NCBI RefSeq assembly: GCF_932276165.1 | Contig: NC_063987.1 | Coordinates: forward strand, 1,860,001-1,924,000 | Length of the DNA: 64,000 nt | Direction: 5' to 3' | Origin: Plutella xylostella | Taxonomy: Eukaryota > Arthropoda > Insecta > Lepidoptera > Plutellidae | Part shown: piece after piece, positions 36,701 through 47,400 of the stretch | How the letters are laid out: each line of letters opens with the position of its first letter | Numbering within the stretch: the stretch's first letter is position 1 | The notes under the pieces: generated by a model | The model's database searches: none | Told to the model about the DNA's origin: nothing | Seen by the model: only the letters and a program-made list of their open reading frames with translations | Translations under genes and position numbers: made by a program

Positions 36701-39700
36701 ACTTTTTTAAAATTACGTTGGAGAATAGTACGCTTTTTAGGTTTGGGAGTGCGGACCTTGTAGGAAACATAAAGAAGATCGTGGTATGAAAAACAATCAG
36801 CTGTGAACTGACCGTGTTTCATAACAAGATCTGGAGAAGAAACAATTATCAAATCTAGGAGAGTAGGTTCTGAGTTAGGCGGGTGGTGAGTGGCCTGAAG
36901 AGGTAAAATGTGAAGGTTTTTAGAAGTGACAATGGACTGCAAGGTATTAGAACGAGAGTTGTTTTTGAGAAGGCAAGTGTTGAAGTCACCCATGACGATG
37001 GTATTGTCGAATAAAGGGGAGAAATCTTCAAGAAGCTTCTCGAAGGAGGAAAAGTAATTTACAGTCATTGAAGGACTATAGCAAACTCCGAGGAGAATCC
37101 TGGTGTAGCCTAGACGCACTTCTATCAGAAGGTGTTCGGCTTTCTCAGAATACTCACTCGGAGATTTGCTGACGATGGTAAAGGGAATATGACTACGTAG
37201 ATAGATAGCCACTCCACCTCCGCCTTTGTTAGTTCGGTCGTTCCGAATAAGCTGAAAACCTGGAAGAGGGTAAACGGATGAGTCAAGAGAAGGTTTTAGC
37301 CAGGATTCAGAAACAAGAATGGCATGAATATTATTATTATCAAAAGATGTAAGCATATCGGAGTAATGAGCCGGAATACTCTGAGCATTTATGTGAACTA
37401 CATTCAGAGATTTCGGACAGTTCGAAAACGCATTGTTGAGATTCGAAAAGAGAGAAACGTAGGACAAGTCACAACTGCTGGCTGTGGCAATAGAGGAACA
37501 AGAGAGAAAAGAATCATCGTCATCATCACTATGGGCAGAATCATAAATACTCATATTAAAAATATATACTTAATAGATACAATACAATATACTACTATGT
37601 AACTAAATATACTACTCTAAAACTATTTGTTATACTAAAATATTTTACCTGCACTATTATTGCCAAAAACCAAAACCCTATAATATTTTGTACAAAGAAC
37701 ATAATATAAGTGTCAAATACTTATTCTGAGATTTTGTTACAAATATTTCACGTTTTCGTTACTAGATATAGTTCGTTACCGAATAAGATTACAGATTAAC
37801 TACGCTTATGACATTGACAATTTGACATTGACACTTGAAAACAAACACAAAACAAAATTAAGAAATACGAAACTGAAGGTGGAATAATTTTAAAGAATAA
37901 TTAATTACCTTCAATCTAAAGTTCGAAAAAAGAACACTGAAAAACTTGGTAATTAGGCACTGAAAAACACACATTAGCGCTTGTCCTTGGACACAGTGGC
38001 CTTACTTCGCGTCACGGGTGCCGCGGCCGAGGGAGCCGGCTTGCTGGGCTTAGACAAAGCCTTGTCACCGGGTGCCTTCGCGGCCGCCGTGTTCGTCGGA
38101 GCTGCTGCAGGATGCTTCCTGCACAGCTCGTCCAGCTGCGCCGCCGACACGATCTTGACGCGGCTGTCATCAGGGAGCTTTACATACACGGCCCCATTGG
38201 CCGTCCAGCACGCCCGGATGCCGAAGTGCTTGCGACTGCGGCTGTACAGCTCCTGCCTTGTCCTCGTCAGGAACTCCGAGACCACCACTGAGCTAGTCTT
38301 AAGGCACTTCTTCTTGGACCAAATGGTTGCCTTTGTGGACATACTGGCTAGTCTGACAAGAATGGGACGCGGTCGCTTGGAGTTTGGTGCACCCAATCTT
38401 ATGCACTGCTGCATAGAAGACTCTTGGAAGTCAGCGATCCCCAGCTTAGCCACAGCAATGTTGGAGATTACACCAGGAAGGTGCTCATTGGGGTCTTCTG
38501 ATATGCCAGAGAAGAGCAAGACCTTGCGTCGACTCTGAGAGTCTAGCTCGTCCACCTGCTGCATTAGGCCAACAACTTGGTCTTGGAGTAAGCGCAAGAT
38601 GTCCATCACTGACTTTTTGAACGCCTCAAAGTCCTTAGTGAGGCTGTCGAGATCCTTCGTCTTCTCCGGGGCACTAGAAGCCTTCAGCCTCCGCTCGTAG
38701 TCCTCCATCCAGGACCCAAGCACCTTCTCTATGCCAATCTGTTTATTTAGGATGTCTTGTGCAGTGGCCATGATTGCTGTGTTTGTTTTTATTGTGTAAG
38801 GTTTGGCAGGTGAGTGCAGTTTGTTGCTACTGCATACAGTAATAGTACTACAGTTGTAGTTTAAATAAATAGCAGTCAGCTGATGTTGCCAACAATTATT
38901 AGTCAACTTTATGTATATAATTATACCAAAAAACTGTATTGAGACTAAAAATTTGTATTTAAACAATAATTAATTAAAAGATCTAATTAATTTACTTGTA
39001 ACTTTTTTTGCTGCTACCTCCCAAAAAAAACAAATTAATCGTTGATTTATACCTTGTTTCTGCTGTAAATCACAGCTGTGATCATTTTGCTCCACAGCAT
39101 TTGCAGTAGCAGAGGGTTCTTGCTGTGCTTCGTTGTCAACAAATGCAACTGCATCCTTTCATTCTGTGTTAGTGCTCTATCTGTGAATAAATATGAAATT
39201 ATTTACATTATCTTTTAACAAAGCAAATCTAGATTAAATACAGTCATCTATGCTCTATTACATATATCATTTTTCTGGCATTAGCTTTTATTGTTTCGGT
39301 TGGGAATTTAGCGGACTCTTGGTACGGCGAGATAGGCGGCCGGGGATCGATCCCGGGACCTTTTGCCACTATCCACCATAGGTTTCATTCTACCGTCCAA
39401 TTTTGAGACTATGACGAGCTGATGATGATGAATAATGATACTTACTAATATCCTTCTTATCAGTATGGTTCAGAGACAGGACTTGTTCGAAGCATCCGTT
39501 TACTCCTCCTACAGCTTTCGACCACACGTCGAAAGGTTGTTGCGAGTGGTATCGCTGTCGGATGACTAGTCCACCGACTTTGCTCAGTATTTCAGGCTTT
39601 ATTTTCGTGTCTATGGTCTGGTTTACTAGCCACCGGAGACCTCCCTGGAATAAATGCATATCTACAGTTACTACAGGCAAGTACTGAAGATGAAATGTGG

Positions 39701-41574
39701 AGGTAAAGTGTTGTAATGAAAGTATACTTTTTCGACGTGATTTTTTTAAAGCAATTACCGTATTATTCTACATTCTTCAAAGAATGTAGAATAGAATACT
39801 CTTCATTTTGCACCATTAAAGAAAAAAATACAAAATCATAACTTAGGTATATATAAAATAGTTCATAAAGACGGCCTTATTTCCATTTTTACGAGACCAC
39901 CTTTGCATTTGCACGTAAGATATTTATTATTTTCAATACTTACATCTACCTAAAAATGTTATTAAAATCATTTAACTATATAGTAATATAAAAAAAATTA
40001 AAAAAAAATAATAAATAAAATAAAAACTAAATACTTTTTATCTTCTATTGCAACATATACTGTATCTTATTCGTACTCAACAAAGAGGATCACGCACACA
40101 GTGACAATCACCACACGGACCGTTTAACAAATATACTTCACGAACTTGGCTTACCTAATATTGTGGTAAGTCAAGTTCGTGAAGTAGATATCATCCAATA
40201 ATCGACCCTAATACTTATAGATAACGCATATATACATTTACAACATTAAGTCGAAACACTATACCTACCCTCAGCACACACAAAATTTCTTAAACTTAAA
40301 TTTCTCCCTATTAATATTTTCAATGTTCTTAATCTAATTCAATTTGGTTTTTATTTGTACCTAATTTATGTGTACCTAAGTATTTTGTACGAAATGGTTA
40401 TACCATATGTACGCTTTTATTATGTTACTTATTTAGTTACACTTTAAGTATGTTAGTTTCTTTTCTTTGAACTAATTTAAAAACTAAGTTAAGTATAAAA
40501 TAAAACATAATGAGAAATGAAATACTTGCAAGATTTATTTTTTATTGATTTCGTAATTAAACCATCTGTTTTGGCTGTAGTTTATTTGTAGTTTTTTGAT
40601 TAAGAAGACGCACAGAGATTGTTTACCTTTTGTGCCGAATGTGTGAGAATGAATACCTACAGTATTGTAACTATTGTCTGCGCTTACTTATCTATCATAT
40701 GTACATAACCTTAAATTGTAACATTGTCAGTAGTACCTAAATGTTTGTAAGTACTTTCCGAGTAAAAAACCTGGCTACCCATAGTACAGGGTATCCTAGT
40801 TTGGGAGCCAGGACAGAATCTGTGTATACTTTCTAACAATAAAGATATTTTCATTTTCACAGTATACTTATTCGACGTGATTTTTTTAAAGCAATTACCG
40901 TATATCCTTCAAAGAATGTAGAATAGAATACTCTTCATTTTGCACTATTAAAGAAAACATTACAAAATCATAACTTAGATATATATAAAATAGTCCAAAA
41001 ATGGCGGTCTTATTGCTTAAAGCAATCTATACCAGACAACCTTTGGATGGAAGAGACAATTTTAACATAATTAATGGGAGTAGAATGTAAACTATTTTGG
41101 AAAAGCTCTGTAGATGCAGAAAACATAACAAGAACCTCAACGATTTCAAAGATGTATGTATCTGTGTCTGACTGTAGTAACGTAGTTTTTGGTCATATTT
41201 AATGTTACCCTGATTGTTCTTAGCCATATCTCATCAAAATTGGCCTTTCCGTTCAAAAGTTATACAACTTTTAGTGTTAAATATCGAGGGTTTTGAACTT
41301 AGATTATTTCCTCATCACTTTAATAGCAACTAGCAACACATAACTACAAATACATAGTACATACCACGTCAGTCTCGCTAAAGTCCACTTGGTAGCAGGA
41401 CACCGAGTGGTTCTTCGGTAAAGCCTCCGGGACTATCGCCACGACATGCCACGACCCGATCACACTCTTAAAACTGAAATTGGACTGAAAACCGTTACAT
41501 TTTCCATCGTCCTTCAAGTGACCTTGACTTTGGGAAATTAGGAGGATTAGCACTAAAGCTGTGGGCTGCCACAT
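33726..41574 (-). CDS. Lipocalin-like secreted protein, four exons
   Basis: Exons: 41574-41365, 39644-39446, 39180-39053, 33842-33726. All introns are GT-AG and the phases agree (0, 1, 0), giving 217 residues and TAA. The first ATG leads a signal peptide (MWQPTALVLILLISQSQG). The mature start has KCNGF and the lipocalin GxW signature in VIGSWHVVAIVP. Four Cys in the mature chain (KCNGF, SCYQVDF, NGCFEQV, TVCDEL) could form two disulfides. Near the C-terminus TAVIYSRN is followed by a helix (LLETIEFLKKL), as in the lipocalin third conserved region. Lipocalins are extracellular beta-barrels binding small hydrophobic ligands; the ligand here is unknown. Intron 3 (5.2 kb) holds an intact LINE on the same strand, and intron 1 holds a 150-bp direct repeat. 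The middle part is divergent, so another small secreted family remains possible. Confidence 0.7.
33905..34110 (+). pseudogene. LINE polymerase C-terminal remnant
   Basis: The frame reads VLEWRP, stop, LGKRSVGRPPAR, stop, then DWMRKAKDRIQWPALG. This is the C-terminal tail common to RTE-type endonuclease-reverse transcriptases, with internal stops. It lies in intron 3 of the lipocalin gene in the opposite orientation. Confidence 0.65.
34588..37554 (-). CDS. LINE ORF2: AP-endonuclease and reverse transcriptase
   Basis: An uninterrupted 988-residue protein from an ATG. An APE-type endonuclease occupies about residues 51-265 (NAQS 56-59, SESWL 82-86, GDFNT 189-193, SYHDLL 256-261). It nicks target DNA. 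The reverse transcriptase spans about 520-760, with FRPISILP near 543, motif A LLDFSNAFNSVD (611-622), GVPQGG (669-674) and YADD (699-702). The C-terminal domain contains the LERLQNLCIRFIFGL stretch typical of this type. Length is normal for CR1/jockey-type ORF2. The endonuclease shows SYH where many relatives have SDH. The N-terminus is acidic and Ser-rich. Confidence 0.93.
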   Translation of the reverse strand: MSIYDSAHSDDDDDSFLSCSSIATASSCDLSYVSLFSNLNNAFSNCPKSLNVVHINAQSIPAHYSDMLTSFDNNNIHAILVSESWLKPSLDSSVYPLPGFQLIRNDRTNKGGGGVAIYLRSHIPFTIVSKSPSEYSEKAEHLLIEVRLGYTRILLGVCYSPSMTVNYFSSFEKLLEDFSPLFDNTIVMGDFNTCLLKNNSRSNTLQSIVTSKNLHILPLQATHHPPNSEPTLLDLIIVSSPDLVMKHGQFTADCFSYHDLLYVSYKVRTPKPKKRTILQRNFKKVDLQRLFEDAKAIDWAQLNDIDDIDERVTMFNSLLTNLFNKHAPLRPVRVKQLPAPWLTDKIKGFMTKRDHAKYRYKKQPTEENLKVYKELRNRCNRVCRDAKRRYIHTSIENCDNSQLWNFLKTLGIGKSKANSNFDIDLSALNKHFSTPPLVLNDQIRTEALNHLSSLPIPDCPSFNFKLVTGRDVKRCISDITSKAVGIDDIGARMIVSILDVILPHITNLMNYSLLCSSFPSLWKKAFILPLPKVPNPTSLSQFRPISILPFLSKVLERLVFEQLSSYLSNNQLLNPFQSGFRPGHSTVTALIKVTDDIRHNIDDQKLTVLALLDFSNAFNSVDFELLLGVIQSLNVSSAVTRWFESYLKGRQQCVRTDAESSSWCQVLAGVPQGGVLSPLLFSLFINILANKLTSNYHLYADDLQLYAGAPPESLSTAVSCINENLEIISKWVKSFGLLLNPSKSQAIILGSSRMLRKIDVSAVMRVTYDQTVIPYVASVKNLGVIMDCTLSWIPQVDAVSKKMFASFHSLKRLQYFLPLNTKVTLAQSLLLPILDYADVSYLDLTEELLNKLERLQNLCIRFIFGLRKYDHISEYRAQLQWLPIRLRRNTHILNILYSVLNNPSSPQYLKCKFSFLCSHSQGRALRSVENKLLSIPDHNAASYSDSFAMKAACLWNSLPEGVRQSPSMATFKKNVRHHYFESLGWQVK
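37974..38771 (-). CDS. LINE ORF1: RNA-binding chaperone-like protein
   Basis: I start at the ATG at 38771 (MATAQDILNKQ), giving 265 residues; the frame stays open upstream but without an ATG. A Leu-rich helical, probably coiled-coil region (about 10-90: LTKDFEAFKKSVMDILRLL, VGLMQQVDELDSQSR) is followed by an RRM-like part beginning RRKVLLFSGISED. The tail is rich in Ala, Pro and Lys. This matches the coiled coil plus RRM layout of LINE ORF1 proteins, which bind the element RNA. There is no CCHC zinc knuckle. It is 420 bp upstream of ORF2 on the same transcript. Confidence 0.85.
   Translation of the reverse strand: MATAQDILNKQIGIEKVLGSWMEDYERRLKASSAPEKTKDLDSLTKDFEAFKKSVMDILRLLQDQVVGLMQQVDELDSQSRRKVLLFSGISEDPNEHLPGVISNIAVAKLGIADFQESSMQQCIRLGAPNSKRPRPILVRLASMSTKATIWSKKKCLKTSSVVVSEFLTRTRQELYSRSRKHFGIRACWTANGAVYVKLPDDSRVKIVSAAQLDELCRKHPAAAPTNTAAAKAPGDKALSKPSKPAPSAAAPVTRSKATVSKDKR
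39721..39882. repeat. Direct repeat in lipocalin intron 1, copy 1
   Basis: About 150 bp starting 'agtatactttttcgacgtga' matches 40861-41015 in the same orientation, with few mismatches and one small indel. It contains the palindrome attctacattcttc/aaagaatgtagaat. Confidence 0.7.
39883..40860 (+). mobile_element. Block between the direct repeats, retroelement-like 3' end
   Basis: About 980 bp with no ORF of note. It ends 'ctaacaataaagatattttcattttcac', a plus-strand AATAAA followed by an AT-rich end, as at a retroelement 3' terminus. A 22-bp-arm hairpin lies at 40134-40186. The class is uncertain. Confidence 0.4.
40861..41015. repeat. Direct repeat in lipocalin intron 1, copy 2
   Basis: The second copy of the block at 39721. 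Its right part continues as a LINE 3' end (cggtcttattgcttaaagca, tataccagacaacct) that the left copy lacks. Confidence 0.7.
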
Positions 41575-42524
41575 TATTGTGTTCTGTGTTCTGTGTTCAC
41601 GGCTTGTGTTGGACTGCGGTGGGAAATTCCGTGAGAGGTATCAAGATGTGTTCGTTGTAGAGTTATGAACAATGTAGAAGAGACAGATGTGGAAAATTAA
41701 TTACTTAGGTATGTAATATCGTCATATAGGATGCGATTCAACTATCATATCATACTATTTGAATTCGAAAGAATCCGATAAAAACAATTGTGTATGTGAT
41801 ATACCAAAATATCTGAAATAATTTAATTATCTTATTACAGTATACCTACAGTATAGTAGTATTATTTAGGTCGCTACTATCTCTTATGCAGGTACAAATA
41901 TGACTGGTTTTGCTATTTATATTTTATGAAAAGATTATTAATATTTAGTAAGTTCTATTCATTTATAGCTAGTGTGACCATAATTCACGTGGGCAGACGA
42001 CACTTCCAGTAGGATATGACCCGCTCTGACCCATTTGTTTTAAACCAGGTGTAATGGCCGACCAAATTATCAGTTAATGGGGACTAAAGTAACTTTTAGC
42101 AACTGGCAGTATAAAGCAGTAGCGTTATAAGGAGGTAGGTATTAAAAAGAATATTAACGAGCTATTGATTTTCATTGTTAAATGGTTTTATAACATTTTT
42201 AGCTAGATATGTATAAGTATTGAAAATAATAAATATCTTACTGACTTTTATTTTTAAAACTTCGCTCATTTTTATGCCGGTCCATCACTCGAATCGATTT
42301 AATTCCCCATACATCGGCGCGCATTGGGAGCTAAAGTCCATTCACAAATATCTTTGAAATTATCCCCAGGGCCGCTCAAAAATACGGTCATTGTTTAAAA
42401 AGTCAGAACGTACATACTTTTGCCTGAACAAAGGCAGTAAAAACGCTTTATGGACTTGTTATTGCCGAAGCGATGGACGTAGGCCGCGGCCCAAGTCGAG
42501 AACTTATTACAATAATTAACCTAT
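41575..42524. other. Upstream region of the lipocalin gene
   Basis: This should contain the promoter and 5' UTR. A direct repeat 'tgttctgtgttctgtgttc' lies at 41579-41598 just before the ATG. I see no convincing TATA box or further exon. Confidence 0.35.
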
Positions 42525-42775
42525 CTAACGTTAAAAACCACACTATAAAAGTTGCATGACTTTAGAACGGCTAAGCCGGTTTTGATAAAATAATTATGAA
42601 TTTAAAAGAACACTATAGAACCTATGCCCCGTTTTAAAAAAAAATCTAAATTCGGTTTAACCGTTTGAGAGCTACGCTACCATAGACAGATAAACCTTAA
42701 ACTTAAAACACCCTTAAACTTAAAACACCCCTTACACCTTAAACTTAAAACACCCCTCTTTTTCGTCGGGGTTAA
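42525..42775 (-). repeat. Interspersed repeat R2, copy 2 (inverted)
   Basis: The reverse complement matches 49985-50215 and 20440-20660. It includes a short tandem array at 42697-42760 of the unit cttaaacttaaaacacc, about four times. Confidence 0.55.
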
Positions 42776-43126
42776 AAATGCATTGTGTATAACTTGACTT
42801 GACTTATCATACTTATCTTATAATCGACGAAGTCTGGCCTCTCATGGCTTACACCATACCTAAAAGTAGAATCGGTTAAAACAGATTTCGACGTACGTAG
42901 GTACGTATCTAGGTATCCTATGAAAATCTCGGTTCGTTCTCGTACTGAATTTTAATATATCTCCAATCGGATCTTTATTAGCGCTGGTTTAAAAGAAAAT
43001 TTATTAAAGTGAGAAAATCTATTCGTTTTCTAGAGTTTCCTCTAGGACGTAATGTTTCACGTGCATTTTTGAATAACTATTATGTTTGTGACAATCCAAT
43101 GTTGTAAGAAAACTTATATTTAAGTA
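42776..43126. other. Non-coding, nothing recognised
   Basis: No supported feature. Confidence 0.4.
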
Positions 43127-43314
43127 TAGCTGTTCTCGCGACCTTCACTTCGCCTTAAAAAGTTTTCCCGTGGGAATTCCGGCATAAAAAAGGAGCCTAT
43201 GTTCTTTCTCAGGGTCTAGACCATATTATGTATACCAAATTTCATTCAAATCCGTTCAGTAGTTTTGGCGTGAAAGAGTAACAGACAGACACAGTTACTT
43301 TCGCATTTATAATA
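43127..43314 (-). mobile_element. RTE-type retroposon tail
   Basis: The reverse complement matches 49479-49682, with a conserved core around 'tttggcgtgaaagagtaaca' and the end 'tttcgcatttataatat'. Confidence 0.65.
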
Positions 43315-43867
43315 TCAGTTAGGATTAGGATTATGATTTCCCGCAAATCAAAAATGAAAAGATCCATTTCACAACACAAATAAAGCTATTGAAGTGACTT
43401 AACTTGTCAGCAATTTTCCACCGCAATCCATCAATTGTAATTGCTATCGGTCACATCAATCTAGGCACCCTATCAGCAAACCCTAAAATTTTAAACCCTA
43501 CCCAGATATAATAGCAAAAATGTGCGTAATTAATCTTACCCTTTCACGAGTAGTTAGTTCGGTCCGTCAACTTTGTGAAAAGCAAAAAGGATTAAAACTA
43601 CAGGCCTCATTAGCCGGGGAAAATCATAAAGAATATTATAATTAGGATGGGTCAAGGGTCATTTCCGCTTTGTTTTTCGATAAGGCCGTATATTTTATAA
43701 ATAAAATGTATGTTTTTATTTAAACTCAAGTTGTCTACAAGATTTCTATGGAGATATAGAGAGCGGAAGTGAAAGATAAAGAATAATAAAAATCATCAAC
43801 TTTCAACATGTTATCCCTGTTACTATAGAACTACAATGCAATGTCTTATCTCTTATCGAAGACTTGG

Positions 43868-44011
43868 GGTTTATTTCACAATGACTGGATAAAGACTACC
43901 TGTGGGACAAAAGACATGCTGAAACTGTAAAAACATAAATTAAAGATAGTGACAGCATTATATGTCGTTTATCCCACAGGTAGCCATTATCCAAACATTG
44001 TGATACAGGCC
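43868..44011. mobile_element. MITE-like inverted repeat, about 144 bp
   Basis: The left arm 'ttcacaatgactggataaag' and 'ctacctgtgggacaaaagac' pair with the right arm in reverse complement ('tcacaatgtttggataatgg', 'ctacctgtgggataaacgac'). Confidence 0.55.
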
Positions 44012-45236
44012 CTTACTTACAGTTTCGGACTTTTATATACAGACCATTCTTGATGTCAAACTGTGTATATTCCTCCATGCGTCTCTAAATTTTATTCCAA
44101 CGAAAGAAGGAGCATATTCATTCCATTAACCACGTTAATAAACTATCGAGGAGCATCGCCACTCAAGTTCTAATATTGTCAGCTAGAAGGGGGTTATTCC
44201 GGCGTCGAGATTGTGACGTAACTGCCCCCGGTAATTGTGTCGGATGCGAGTCGTAAAAGTTTACGAACTGGCGCCCTCCGACCTATCGGTGACAATCATC
44301 GGAGTCGCTACAGGGTAGTCTACAGTGGGCGCCGGCGTTTTTGCTTATGCAGAGGATTATACTAACTGTCCCTCACAAGTTATGTATGACCAATACACAA
44401 TTATACGTCTTAAAATAACACCTCTTTTTTTACTTAAATGAAAAAGAATTGTTTAAAAAACAATTACCAATTATAACTAACGCCTTATAAAATTTACCTA
44501 CACTTTACTTTATACTTTCTCAAACCTGTCAGTACTCTACACCACCGAGGGTAGAGCAGGTTTCAATAAGCGGTATCGGCACTCAATGTCTGATTGCAAC
44601 TTCAGACGTCGCATCGTAAACTCGCCGTCATCTTGTCAAATGCAACTATTGTATTTGCTTATTGAGTTCCCCAAGGATAATATCGACCACTGATCGAACG
44701 CGTATCAGCCCGATAACGTTCGCGGGTGCCGTAATAGGACCCCATAAATTTATTTTGACATGTTATGATCCGATGCAATCTATGCTAAATGTAATCAGTT
44801 TCTTTGTCGTATTTTTGGGGATTTTCTTTCTTATATTTTACGATCACTGAGAGAGATTTGATATCTTTCTTTGTTATTTAACTTTTCAGTTATATTTTGC
44901 ATAATTTCGTCGATAAAATCCTTAACAGTTAATCTGATAACGGAAAGAAAAGCTTTTCCATTCTTCAAAGAAAAACGCGTAATAAAATGCATCTTAATGA
45001 AATTCCAACAATGGTTCCCAAACTTTCCTCTTTGTGAAAGAGACAAGTTTTTACGGCTTCATAAAGCAGTGAAACCAGTTTTTCATTTACACGGTTTAGT
45101 GGTGATAAAATATAATTAAAATATTTTATACGGCGTAGATACTGTTGGTTTACGGTTTGTGTGAGCAAAGCTGGGAATGCGCGAGTGTTGGAGACACACA
45201 GCACGGAAGTGAAAGACCGATGGATTTAAACCAAGT
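44012..45236. other. Non-coding, nothing recognised
   Basis: Positions 44190-44340 are GC-richer but not convincingly coding. Confidence 0.35.
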
Positions 45237-45483
45237 TACACTCACGGGCAATGAAAAAAATTCATTCAGAAAATCATCAAATTACCACGAATCGGAAAAA
45301 AAAACACTTAAAGACGCCTTTTCCACTATTTTACTACGTAATTTAACGACGCATCAGAATATAACCAACTAAACACATTATAAAATATATATTGACAGAA
45401 TTTTATATAAGATGTTTAAAAAAATTGGGGCTCTTTGGTGTCTGCATTTTATAAGTGGAACTGTTTCTTCGCTCGTCAGTGTA
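45237..45483. mobile_element. MITE family A, copy 4
   Basis: It starts TACACTCACGGGCAATGAAA and ends TTCGCTCGTCAGTGTA. Length 247 bp. Confidence 0.65.
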
Positions 45484-46436
45484 TTTTAGTTAAGTGTAAA
45501 ATAATTATGTATATATGTGACGCAACACAAGTAGGTAGGTGAGGAGATGGCACCATTGCATTACATCCAACCTATAAAATAATAGTGACTAGAGTAGAGT
45601 TTCTATGCAAAAAATGCAGAATTCGATGCGTCCGTTACGTACGATGCCGAAAGGTACCTTAAAGCATCACAATTTGCGTTCGCTCGCTGTAGCCCCTCAA
45701 CTCACGAAGCCATAATAATCAAAAATGTTGAGTTTTCCTAAATTAACAATTCAGCTCTCGCCGCCGGTATAAAACAGAGCCCGGACCTGCAAGTCGTAAA
45801 CTCGATGTCCACTGTTATGTAAATAATGTAAAACTTTAAAAATAAACAAGCGCGTTATACACTTTTGAATAATGCAGTTTTTTACGAGTTCGCGCGCGGA
45901 CTCTGCTCAAGTGATTCATACCTCTATAGTGTCTAGAGATAAATCTGATGATAGAGGTATAATTTCAATAATCTATTTTATAGCACGTGTCTAAGGAATC
46001 ATCGGATTGGTATGAATACTAACTTCACTTCTCAAAATAACACCAGCAACCGATTCGGTTCTTTGGCTAGTATACAAGGTTTTATACCTACTACAGACGA
46101 AAGTAAAGGGAACCATCCTGATCAATTTTTGTTTTAAGACCTTTGAGAATTCGTAAAAAAAAGTTATGCATTATTTTTTTGGTGTTTCCTAACATGCAAT
46201 GGCCGTCGCATTATAACACACCTAGATCCAACTAAACATAACACAAACAAGACTAAAAGGAAATATTGCATCTAACTAAGTGAAAGCGTCTAACCTGCAG
46301 ACAAGACGTTTCGTTATAATGCACACCCATCAACCGTCGCTTGCAAATGCCTGCACTGGGCGCGGCGGGGTTAGCGTGAAACGGAGCGGAAGGACTCACT
46401 AACCAGTCACAGAGTACTAAGGTTACCGACATCGCT
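45484..46436. other. Non-coding with a MITE scrap
   Basis: Positions 45627-45660 match the right half of the 4588-4740 MITE. A hairpin (atacctctat / atagaggtat) lies at 45919-45961. A TATAAAA at about 45767 has no gene behind it that I can see. Confidence 0.35.
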
Positions 46437-46690
46437 GTCAAATTACGCAAGCTGAAGTGGCAGTGGGCTGGTCATATCTGCCGAAGAACCGATAAACGTT
46501 GGGGTTGGGATTTGTCGAGTAGAAACCACGAACAACGGCCAAGCACGGCGTGGGACGCCCTCCTGCCCGCTGGCGACCTGACCTTAGGCGGGTAGCCGGT
46601 AGTGGTTGGATTAGGAAGGCCGAGGACCGAATGTTGTGGAACTCCTTGGGAGAGGACTATGTCCAGCAGTGGATGATTATTGGCTGATGA
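46437..46690 (+). pseudogene. LINE polymerase C-terminal remnant
   Basis: The frame reads KLRKLKWQWAGHICRRTDK, the conserved C-terminal tail of RTE-type polymerases, then breaks by frameshift. The end encodes a degenerate VQQWMII ('gtccagcagtggatgattatt'). Confidence 0.7.
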
Positions 46691-47018
46691 TGTAAGGATG
46701 ATGCTGTATAAGTAAATAAATGTATCTGAATCTGAATCTGATGATGATGATTAACCACTCTACACTGTCGTTTATTTTCTACAGGTACCAAGTAGATTTT
46801 TTTTAAATTGCCCTGTTTGGTTTCTTACAGCGCTTACTATCTAGCGCTGCTCCCCGTTGCATATTAAAAGCCGCGCCCGTCCACAGCGCTTGCATTCATC
46901 ACGTCACTCTGAACGACGAGCCAAGACAGCGCCTAATGCGCTGAAATGTGTCGGGTTTACATGCGCTTAGGTTGGGCTGGGTGTATGGAAATAAAGTGTT
47001 AATGTGAAATATCTGAAA

Positions 47019-47244
47019 TACACTAACGGGCAATGAAATAGTTCCACTTAGAAAAGCCTAATTACTCCAAGGCTAGCTTTACGACGCCTTCTACAACATT
47101 GAAGTACATTATACAGAGCATCAGGATATTAACAAATTAAAACGGTAATATTTTATTCAAATTTTAAATTAAAAGTTTGAAAAAGTTGCGGTCTTTTGGA
47201 GTTGGAATTTTGTGAGTGGAATTTTTTCATTGCCTGTGAGTGTA
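47019..47244. mobile_element. MITE family A, copy 5
   Basis: It starts TACACTAACGGGCAATGAAA and ends CATTGCCTGTGAGTGTA. At 226 bp it has one of the best-preserved pairs of ends in the family. Confidence 0.7.
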
Positions 47245-47269
47245 TAAGTGAAATATTCTTAGCTACAAT

Positions 47270-47400
47270 ACAGTACACACTTTATTTAAAAAACAAAAAA
47301 ATATAATATGTACCTACTGTTTTAAACGGCCTTATTGTTTATAGCAATCTCTACTAGAAACTACTGCTTTGGATGAAAGAGAGATGGATTTAAGACAATC
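47270..47400 (-). mobile_element. LINE 3' end fragment
   Basis: 'cacactttatttaaaaaaca...acggccttattg...agcaatctctac' resembles the LINE 3' ends at 40985 and 34244. Confidence 0.5.

Larger units (their letters stand above)
34244..38964 (-). mobile_element. Full-length CR1-like non-LTR retrotransposon
   Basis: A two-ORF LINE of about 4.7 kb: 5' UTR of about 190 bp, ORF1 (38771-37974), spacer, ORF2 (37554-34588), and a 3' UTR of about 340 bp that includes (AT)n and ends in a TATAAATAA-type tail. A possible target duplication AATAATTAATT lies at 34233-34243 and 38965-38975, but it is AT-rich and could be chance. Both ORFs are open, so the copy is probably young. It sits in the last intron of the lipocalin gene, sense to it. 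Truncated relatives of its 3' end are at 6810 and 8655. Confidence 0.85.

Noticed and set aside
34588..37554. Plus-strand open frames inside the LINE
   Set aside because: They are antisense reflections of the ORF2 coding sequence and have no motifs of their own.
38772..38966. N-terminal extension of LINE ORF1
   Set aside because: The frame stays open upstream, but the only start there would be TTG. The ATG at 38771 begins the conserved-looking helical part.
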